A DNA stretch of 8,974 bases from Acidobacteriota bacterium. GTDB lineage: Bacteria; Acidobacteriota; Holophagae; Thermotomaculales; Thermotomaculaceae. Shown here one piece after another: positions 1 through 5,120 of the stretch. Each line of letters opens with the position of its first letter. Position 1 is the first letter of the stretch. A program made the translations under genes and the position numbers. The stretch covers positions 1-8,974 of the forward strand of contig QMQE01000106.1 in NCBI GenBank assembly GCA_003650445.1. Reading direction: 5' to 3'. The notes beneath the pieces are model-generated. The model was given only the letters and a program-made list of their open reading frames with translations. It was not told the DNA's origin and did not search any database.

Positions 1-411
1 ATTACAGCCCCTTCCAGTATCATGGGGATTGATGTGTATGGGACATATTCGGAAGGAATCTGCGGGTTCTCTCTCCCAACTAAAGCACTGACGACGAGCA
101 TTCTTCCGGATATCCGCCCCAGTGCCGGTAGCGATTGGACAGGCATTTCCATTACCAATCCCAATAACCAGTCCGTATCTGTGAAGGTTGAACTGGTCCG
201 ATCTGATGGCAATGTGGCCACCTCAAAAACAGTGTCAGTTGGAGCGCTATGCAAATATAAGGCGGTGCTCACTGATTTCTTTGACAGCGCACCGCTCTAT
301 GAGACGGACTATTTGAGAGTAAGTGCCAACCCGGGAGTTCTTGCCGTGGAAGTGTCCGGAAGCCACAACAACAGCTGGATGACCAGCATTTGCGCTTGTT
401 CTGCTTATTAA
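1..411 (+). CDS. C-terminal part of a probable secreted beta-sandwich repeat protein (5' truncated)
   Basis: The reading frame is open from base 1 and ends at a TAA at 409-411, giving 136 visible residues. The first ATG (22) has no Shine-Dalgarno, so the gene almost certainly starts outside the window. The visible part alternates short hydrophobic strands with polar turns. It contains a module around SDWTGISITNPNNQSVSVKV, followed by a sentence-like pattern of strand, 'RSDG' turn and strand. This resembles tandem extracellular modules of the type '(W)TGIALVNP...' that I remember from hypothetical surface or exported proteins of deltaproteobacteria and acidobacteria. The preceding GIDVYG...GICGF stretch looks like the end of an earlier copy of the same module. 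Five cysteines occur, two of them in the terminal SICACSAY, which suggests an oxidising, extracytoplasmic location. No enzyme motif, membrane anchor or sorting signal is visible. Function is unknown. It is convergent with selB and followed by its own terminator. Confidence 0.75.
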   Translation: MTAPSSIMGIDVYGTYSEGICGFSLPTKALTTSILPDIRPSAGSDWTGISITNPNNQSVSVKVELVRSDGNVATSKTVSVGALCKYKAVLTDFFDSAPLYETDYLRVSANPGVLAVEVSGSHNNSWMTSICACSAY

Positions 412-435
412 TCAGCAATAAATCATTTAAGGTGA

Positions 436-457
436 GGGGGCTTTGGCCCCCTTTTTT
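436..457 (+). terminator. Rho-independent terminator after the + strand gene
   Basis: Arms GGGGGC (436-441) and GCCCCC (446-451) form a perfect 6-bp, GC-only stem with a TTTG loop, followed directly by six T (452-457). It lies 25 bases after the stop codon of the upstream + strand gene. On the minus strand the same hairpin lacks a U-tract, so it should be a weak terminator at best for the convergent selB transcript. Confidence 0.9.
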
Positions 458-518
458 CGGCTTTTCCCTGTCTTTGCTTACCCTTGCCTTTCACTCAACC
501 TTGTCCGGCCTTGTTTTC

Positions 519-2387
519 TCACAGAAGTTTTCGTTTATCATCCATTTTGGCTGTAATTTTTTCCCCGTCCAGGTGTTCCAGCAAAGGAATCAAGTATTTG
601 CGAACCAGCCCGAATTCGGCCTTTGCTTCCTGAATGTTGAATGAGCCAAGGCCTGCAGCCCAGTCCCGGAAATGCTCCAGAAATTTTTCGTATTCATCCG
701 TATCCAGAAAATAATCGGGAGAAATCCGCACAAAGCAGCCTTCAGAAATCCCCCTCTGCAACAGGTCGGTCAATAAAGCCCCATCCTCAAATTCTCGTTT
801 CAACGCAGAAAGGAGTGGGGGGGTCATCCCGGCCGCTTTCAGAAGGGAAAGCAGTTTCTGATAAGCTGCCTGCTCATCCGGTGAGTATGTCCTCGAAAAT
901 GAGGGAAGCCTTATCACTGAGCCTTTCTGTACCAATTGCCCCTGTTTCACCATTGCCCGCACAATGCTATCCGGGTAATGGCGGAGTATTCCGGCGGGAT
1001 ATCCGTCTTTTCGGGGGTTTTCCCGGTGAAATTCTTCGACCCTGGACAGTATTTCATCTTCTATTTCTTTTACTTGATCGGGATGATACAGTTGGCTGTC
1101 TTTTTCAAATTTTACCAGATGCTTTTCCGAAGTCAGCGACTGAACAACAGTTTCAAATACCTGGCGGGTCAGAAAGAGACGGGCCCGGGCATTCTCACTA
1201 TCCACTTTTCCTGATTCTGTCAATATACCCATCAAACGGGACTGATCGTCCATTGAGTCTTTCAGTTTCAGTCCGGGAGATACGGGGTGAAATCCCCTTC
1301 GTTTGACAGGTTGGCTGTCAAGGATTACCCCGCCGCCGATTGTGTGCACCGGGGAGTAGGATCGGACAATGAAGCGTTCTCCCATAAAGCAGGCCACTTC
1401 CCGTTCAAAACGCAGCTGGCAGAGTACATCGCAGGGGATATCCACAGAGGGGGACTCCAGCAGTTTGATTCGGGCGATCACATCATCACTCCCCATGCTG
1501 ATCCGGACACGGGTCAGGTCTTCAAGCTCCCCTTCCCCTGAGGCAACCTGAATCCGCGCATCGGCATATCGTGTTGAAATTTGAAGGGGTTCTGAAACAG
1601 CCACCATTCCCCGTATCAGTTCATTTTTCTGAAACTGTGGAACATTCAAAGCGACACGTTTTCGTGCATGAATCTCATTCACAGAATGGCCATGATTATT
1701 CAACTTCTTGATGACGGCAGCTTTTCCCGGCGGATATACCGTAATTTTATCCCCTGTTTTCAGAGAACCGGACATCAAGGTTCCGGTTATGACAGTACCA
1801 TGTCCCTTGATTGTAAAACTCCTGTCAATATGAAGATGCGGCGGCTGCCGGTTATTTTCATTATGAATACTTTCGCCCAACTCAAAGAGATGGTTCGTCA
1901 AGCTTTCGACCCCTTCCCCCGTCGTTCCGCTCACATGGAAGATGGTGTCCGGTTCGGCCAGACCGCTTTTGCCGAAAAGTTCCCGAACCTCAAGCTCGGT
2001 AAAGGCCACCATTTCCGCGTCCGAAAGATCAATTTTGGTGATTACCGGAATAATGGGGGATACACCAAGAAATGTCAGGATATTGAAATGTTCCTCAGTC
2101 TGGGGCATTACCGACTCGTCCGCAGCAACCACCAGGAGCCCCATATCCACGGAATGGACACCGGCCAGCATGTTTGTAACAAAATCTCTATGGCCGGGAA
2201 CATCAATAAAGCTAAGGGCCAGCCCATCCCTCTCCAGATGAGCAAATCCGATGTCAATGGTAATCCCCCGGCGCTTTTCTTCTTCCCAGCGGTCCGCATC
2301 GGTTCCGGTCATCCTGTACACCAGCGTGGTTTTCCCGTGGTCGATATGGCCGGCTGTGCCGATAATTATCTGTTTTTGCGAAATCAT
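519..2387 (-). CDS. selB: Selenocysteine-specific translation elongation factor SelB
   Basis: SelB is a cytoplasmic GTPase that delivers Sec-tRNA(Sec) to UGA codons marked by a SECIS hairpin in selenoprotein mRNAs. From the ATG at 2387 the product is 622 aa, against 614 in E. coli. Visible motifs are G1 GHIDHGKT (13-20), the switch region EEEKRRGITIDIGFAHL (about 35-51), G3 DVPGH (62-66) and G4 TKID (117-120). EF-Tu-like beta-barrel domains follow, then C-terminal winged helices. The last one has FNIQEAKAEFGLVRKYLIPL and ends DDKRKLL, typical of the mRNA-binding SelB domain. An in-frame GTG at 2444 would add 19 residues. I prefer 2387 because SelB proteins begin almost directly with the G1 strand, and the upstream GGAAGG (about 9-14 nt before the ATG) is a plausible ribosome site. 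The stop is TGA. It is the last gene of the minus-strand series, 128 nt after mglA, so it may have its own promoter. selA, selC and selD are not in the window. Confidence 0.95.
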   Translation of the reverse strand: MISQKQIIIGTAGHIDHGKTTLVYRMTGTDADRWEEEKRRGITIDIGFAHLERDGLALSFIDVPGHRDFVTNMLAGVHSVDMGLLVVAADESVMPQTEEHFNILTFLGVSPIIPVITKIDLSDAEMVAFTELEVRELFGKSGLAEPDTIFHVSGTTGEGVESLTNHLFELGESIHNENNRQPPHLHIDRSFTIKGHGTVITGTLMSGSLKTGDKITVYPPGKAAVIKKLNNHGHSVNEIHARKRVALNVPQFQKNELIRGMVAVSEPLQISTRYADARIQVASGEGELEDLTRVRISMGSDDVIARIKLLESPSVDIPCDVLCQLRFEREVACFMGERFIVRSYSPVHTIGGGVILDSQPVKRRGFHPVSPGLKLKDSMDDQSRLMGILTESGKVDSENARARLFLTRQVFETVVQSLTSEKHLVKFEKDSQLYHPDQVKEIEDEILSRVEEFHRENPRKDGYPAGILRHYPDSIVRAMVKQGQLVQKGSVIRLPSFSRTYSPDEQAAYQKLLSLLKAAGMTPPLLSALKREFEDGALLTDLLQRGISEGCFVRISPDYFLDTDEYEKFLEHFRDWAAGLGSFNIQEAKAEFGLVRKYLIPLLEHLDGEKITAKMDDKRKLL

Positions 2388-2494
2388 AGCCACCGCCTTC
2401 CGGGACAGGCGAGTTGTTTCCAGGGGAAGGAGCCAGGAAGACACCCGATGCCTTTTTTTGTCTTAAAGTTAAAATTTAGCATTTAGAATTCAAC

Positions 2495-2528
2495 ACTCGG
2501 CGCAAAACGCCGGACTCAGCGTCCGAGT
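2495..2528 (-). repeat. Nested inverted repeats over the mglA stop codon
   Basis: Three dyads are packed here. The outer arms are ACTCGG (2495-2500) and CCGAGT (2523-2528). CGGCG (2498-2502) pairs with CGCCG (2508-2512) around a 5-base loop. GGAC (2512-2515) pairs with GTCC (2521-2524) around a loop containing most of the mglA TGA. The outer stem competes with the two inner hairpins. The sequence downstream on the minus strand is A/T-rich but has no U-run at the stem base, so this is not a canonical rho-independent terminator. It could stabilise the mglBA mRNA 3' end, act as a weak or factor-dependent terminator, or be chance. Confidence 0.45.
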
Positions 2529-3097
2529 TTATTGAGAACCTGTTTTGCGCAGGATTTCAGCGTTTCAAAAACGCCAGTACCAACAGTTGCCACAGACTCG
2601 AAAACCGGTTCGCCTTTGAAGCGCAGCGCCTCCGTTAATTCATCCACAGGTGTGACATTGGGCAAATCCCGCTTGTTGAGCTGAAGTACGTATGGGATCG
2701 CTTCCAGTTTCAGATTGTTTTCTTCGAGATTTTCCCGGAGATTGACCATGGATTCGATATTCGCCTCGTACCGTGCATCCTGGGAATCTGCAACAAACAC
2801 AACGCCATCGGCACCTTTCAGAATCAGCTTTCGGGAGGCATTGTAAAACACCTGGCCGGGGACCGTGTAGAGCTGGAAGCGAACCTTGAATCCATGGATG
2901 GTACCCAGATTCAATGGCAAAAAATCAAAATAGAGAGTCCGGTCGGTTTCAGTGGCAAGGGAAATCATTTTCCCCTTCAGATCGGGATTTGTTTTGTTGT
3001 AAATGTACTGCAAGTTGGTGGTCTTCCCACAGAGGCCCGGCCCGTAATAAACCAGTTTACAGTTGATTTCTTTCGCGGAGTGGTTGATAAATGCCAT
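2516..3097 (-). CDS. mglA: MglA-type Ras-like GTPase (cell polarity / motility regulator)
   Basis: The 193-aa product is a prokaryotic small GTPase. In Myxococcus xanthus, MglA-GTP marks the leading cell pole and directs type IV pili and gliding complexes; MglB converts it to the GDP form. The P-loop GPGLCGKTTN spans residues 19-28. The following motifs also sit where I remember them in M. xanthus MglA: the TETDRT switch I with Arg53 (intrinsic arginine finger), PGQ with Gln82 in switch II, and the base-specificity motif NKRD at 141-144. Length matches the family (about 195 aa). All residues needed for nucleotide binding and hydrolysis are present. The start ATG lies 2 nt after the mglB stop (TGAAAATG) with no strong Shine-Dalgarno, so translation is probably coupled to mglB. 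No motility or pilus gene is in the window, so the cellular output (twitching, gliding or another polar process) cannot be read from here. Confidence 0.95.
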   Translation of the reverse strand: MAFINHSAKEINCKLVYYGPGLCGKTTNLQYIYNKTNPDLKGKMISLATETDRTLYFDFLPLNLGTIHGFKVRFQLYTVPGQVFYNASRKLILKGADGVVFVADSQDARYEANIESMVNLRENLEENNLKLEAIPYVLQLNKRDLPNVTPVDELTEALRFKGEPVFESVATVGTGVFETLKSCAKQVLNKLGR

Positions 3098-3099
3098 TT

Positions 3100-3600
3100 T
3101 CAGTCATCGCCAAACAGTTTGTCAATGTCGTTTTCGGTAATCTCAGCGAAGGGGGACTCATATTCCTTTTCCCCTTCAAACTGATGCTTTGCCTTTTCTT
3201 CAATCACATCAAATATCCGCTCAAGTTCAGCGGAGGTCTTTTTCACCCTGAGACGCACAAGGCCCAAAGTGGAACGGTTGTCAAAAATTACAACAAGAAT
3301 GCCCCGCTTTCCAACGATGGAAATATGCAGATTGTCCTTTTCACCTTCATGGAATAAAATACTGAATTCTTTTTCGCCAATGAGTTTTGCCAGGCCATCG
3401 GTTGCCGCAACATTCCCGGCAGTCAGGGAAGCCAGAGATGTAGTGTCGATTGAGCCTAAGTCTCCGCAAGCGGCAATCTGCTGGCCGTTCTTATCCACAA
3501 GAAAAACAATTTTGGCATTCGCGTCATCTTTCAGCCGTGTCGCAACAGCTTTAATTCTTTGATATTCTTCATCGTACATGACAAAATCTGGTAAAGGCAT
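3100..3600 (-). CDS. mglB: MglB-type Roadblock/LC7 protein (MglA GAP / polarity partner)
   Basis: The 166-aa product has one Roadblock/LC7 domain (about residues 10-130). Signature stretches include DANAKIVFLVDKNGQ and IDTTSLASLTAGNVAATDGL, close to M. xanthus MglB as I remember it. In Myxococcus an MglB dimer binds one MglA, stimulates its GTPase activity and marks the lagging pole. The C-terminal tail SPFAEITENDIDKLFGDD (149-166) corresponds to the helix reported to bind a second site on MglA and promote nucleotide exchange. That helix is kept here after a charged, low-complexity linker. The ATG at 3600 is preceded by AGGGG (3607-3611) six bases upstream, a fair ribosome site. A second Met at residue 8 is a less likely start. 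The stop codon lies 2 nt before mglA. A candidate promoter lies 40-67 nt upstream. Confidence 0.95.
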   Translation of the reverse strand: MPLPDFVMYDEEYQRIKAVATRLKDDANAKIVFLVDKNGQQIAACGDLGSIDTTSLASLTAGNVAATDGLAKLIGEKEFSILFHEGEKDNLHISIVGKRGILVVIFDNRSTLGLVRLRVKKTSAELERIFDVIEEKAKHQFEGEKEYESPFAEITENDIDKLFGDD

Positions 3601-3618
3601 CGCCCACCCCTGTTCGCT

Positions 3619-3696
3619 TTACTCTTTGCAGTCCTTAACATTATACAATAGACCGCAATGTGTACAAGTAAAAATCTTTCCGTAGCCCCATTCCAT
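3619..3696 (-). CDS. Candidate 25-aa cysteine-containing microprotein between holA and mglB
   Basis: An ATG at 3696-3694 overlaps the holA stop by one base (TAATG) and opens a 25-codon frame ending in TAA at 3621-3619, 18 nt before mglB. The peptide starts MEWGYGKIFTC and contains TCTHCG, then a third cysteine in KDCKE. The pattern is C-x2-C-x8-C, like half of a zinc ribbon. I do not recognise a family. In favour of coding are the stop/start overlap typical of coupled operon genes, the aromatic and cysteine-rich composition, and the snug fit between two real genes. Against it are the very short length, no separate Shine-Dalgarno, and a promoter-like sequence in the same bases. It could also be the decayed remnant of a longer zinc-ribbon gene. 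Any link to mglBA or holA is inference from position only. Confidence 0.4.
   Translation of the reverse strand: MEWGYGKIFTCTHCGLLYNVKDCKE
3640..3667 (-). promoter_or_regulatory. Candidate sigma-70-type promoter for mglBA
   Basis: On the minus strand TTGTAC (3667-3662) and TATAAT (3645-3640) are separated by 16 nt. The -10 element is a perfect consensus; the -35 element matches TTGACA only in the first three positions. Transcription would start near 3633, leaving a leader of roughly 30 nt that includes the AGGGG ribosome site of mglB. It lies inside the candidate 25-aa ORF, so either interpretation, or both, may hold. Confidence 0.5.
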
Positions 3697-4658
3697 TACC
3701 GCATCATGCGGAAAAGCCCATCTAAAAGATACCCAAGGTAAAAAGAATCCGACAGATTCCCTCTTCGGGAAGCCAGCTCCAGTTTGTTTGTCAAGACCAG
3801 AGCCCGGGTCGCGCCACCGGGGAAACTGGCCCCGAGACGCTTTAACTTATCAAGGTAGTATGTGGATCTGGAGATCCGGTTCACTTCTTCACGGCTGCGG
3901 GCATTTTCCAGGTGGCGGGCTTTCCCCAGTGTGCTCTGAAAAAACCGCCAGATCACAATAGGGGAAACTCCCCCGGTCAACATACCGTTCAAAGCAGCGT
4001 GCGCCATACCCGGCCGTTTCTCAATCAAGGCATCCTGAATATCAAAAGTGGAATAGCTCCTGGACGGCATCAATAAGCCCTTCACGTGTTCCAATGTGAT
4101 TTCCTTTGTTTCATCTCCGATGAACAATATGAGTTTTTCAAGTTCCGATGCAATGGACATCAATTCTGAAGAGGAAAAATCTGCGAGAAATTCCGCCGCA
4201 TCCGGTGTAATACTGTATCCCTTTTCCCGGAGACGCTTGCTGATAAAAGAGGGGACCTGATAACTTCTGAGGGGTTTGAAGTCTTCTATTTTGACAGATG
4301 CAGTTAGTTTTTTAAAAAAGGAAGTCCGTCTGTCCAACGATTCTCCCTCGAGAATTAATACGGCACGGGGGATACCCCCTTTTTTTACCCGGTTCAGAAA
4401 AAGCTCTGCCACTTTTTCCTGCCCTTTCAGCCGGAGTTTACCGATGTTTTCCACATGGATGACCCGGCTTCCATGGCCAAATGCCCGTTCTTCCCAGGTC
4501 GACAGAATATCCACCAGTTTCTTTTCCCTTGCATCCATTTTCAGGTAGTTGAAATCCGAAAATCCTTCCTTGAGCGTGGCACTGACAATCTGTTCCACCC
4601 GCTCTTTCCTGAGGAACACCTCACTACCAATCAACAGCACTATGGCATTGTCAGCCAT
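3696..4658 (-). CDS. holA: DNA polymerase III, delta subunit
   Basis: HolA is the clamp-loader subunit that opens the beta sliding clamp so it can be placed on primed DNA. The 320-aa product fits the family (about 340 aa). It begins with AIVLLIGSEVFLRKERVEQI, the family's N-terminal strand plus 'G-x-E-x-F-L' signature. An AAA+-like region without Walker ATP-binding motifs follows, as expected for delta. After it come a lid and the C-terminal collar helices (about 210-320) that include SPIVIWRFFQSTLGKARHL. The ATG at 4658 lies inside the 3' end of lptE (19-nt overlap) with AGGTGG just upstream, and the next Met is at residue 41, so this start is well supported. The order leuS-lptE-holA matches E. 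coli and many Gram-negatives. The gene ends in CCGCATGATGCGG, a small palindrome immediately before the stop codon. Confidence 0.93.
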   Translation of the reverse strand: MADNAIVLLIGSEVFLRKERVEQIVSATLKEGFSDFNYLKMDAREKKLVDILSTWEERAFGHGSRVIHVENIGKLRLKGQEKVAELFLNRVKKGGIPRAVLILEGESLDRRTSFFKKLTASVKIEDFKPLRSYQVPSFISKRLREKGYSITPDAAEFLADFSSSELMSIASELEKLILFIGDETKEITLEHVKGLLMPSRSYSTFDIQDALIEKRPGMAHAALNGMLTGGVSPIVIWRFFQSTLGKARHLENARSREEVNRISRSTYYLDKLKRLGASFPGGATRALVLTNKLELASRRGNLSDSFYLGYLLDGLFRMMR

Positions 4659-5116
4659 GCCACCACCTGAAAGCCCATCTGGCCAGCAATCTCTTTTTCT
4701 TCCCTGCTCATGTCATTGTAATAGTATTTAGATTCAGTTGGATAACGCATCAAGAGCATGAAATCCCGGCTCATTGTCCGATTGCCTTTACTCTCCACAA
4801 AAACTGCTTTCAGTCTGATAATCTCACGGCTGGCGGTTACCCGGTTGTCTGATCCACTTTGAACAGTTCGTTTCCCGCCATCGTTAAGCTGGATGGAAAT
4901 CCGGACATCTGCCCCGGCGGGGTTATCCACCAGCACCATTCCGTGTTGCAGAAGCTGGCCCTCTAAAGCCCGTTCCACGAGAATACCCATCCTGGCTCGA
5001 TTACTCTGATTATCCACCGGTACAACGTACACACTTCGCTTCGGCGTCTTCACCACATGATAGCCGCAAGCAAGAACAGGTAACAACAGAACAAAAAGCA
5101 GCGTTCGTTTATTCAT
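4640..5116 (-). CDS. lptE: LPS-assembly lipoprotein LptE
   Basis: LptE is an outer-membrane lipoprotein that plugs the LptD barrel and helps place lipopolysaccharide in the outer leaflet. The 158-aa product starts with MNKR and a hydrophobic stretch LLFVLLLP. A lipobox VLAC follows, with Cys17 as the predicted lipidated residue. The mature part begins CGYHVVK, typical of LptE/RlpB proteins, and carries VYVVPVDNQSNRARMGILVE, the characteristic first strand and helix of the family. Sequence conservation in LptE is low, so the assignment rests on the lipobox, length, early motif and position between leuS and holA. The start lies 4 nt after the leuS stop and has no clear Shine-Dalgarno, so translation is probably coupled. 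Its 3' end overlaps holA by 19 nt. Its presence indicates a Gram-negative, LPS-bearing envelope. Confidence 0.88.
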   Translation of the reverse strand: MNKRTLLFVLLLPVLACGYHVVKTPKRSVYVVPVDNQSNRARMGILVERALEGQLLQHGMVLVDNPAGADVRISIQLNDGGKRTVQSGSDNRVTASREIIRLKAVFVESKGNRTMSRDFMLLMRYPTESKYYYNDMSREEKEIAGQMGFQVVAWLTMP

Positions 5117-5120
5117 GACG

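Noticed and set aside
2385..2480. A 31-codon minus-strand ORF starting MLNFNFKTKKG and overlapping the selB ATG (ATGA)
   Set aside because: It has no Shine-Dalgarno, an unremarkable composition (several Pro, Trp and Arg in an unconserved-looking tail) and no motif. It is more likely chance in the selB leader.
1668..2486. A 272-codon open frame on the + strand opposite selB
   Set aside because: It mirrors the SelB GTPase domain, has no recognisable motif, and its start has no ribosome site.
3698..3712. CCGCATGATGCGG palindrome at the end of holA as a terminator
   Set aside because: The spacer is too short for the full arms; only a 4-bp stem can form. No U-tract follows, and it encodes the last holA residues.
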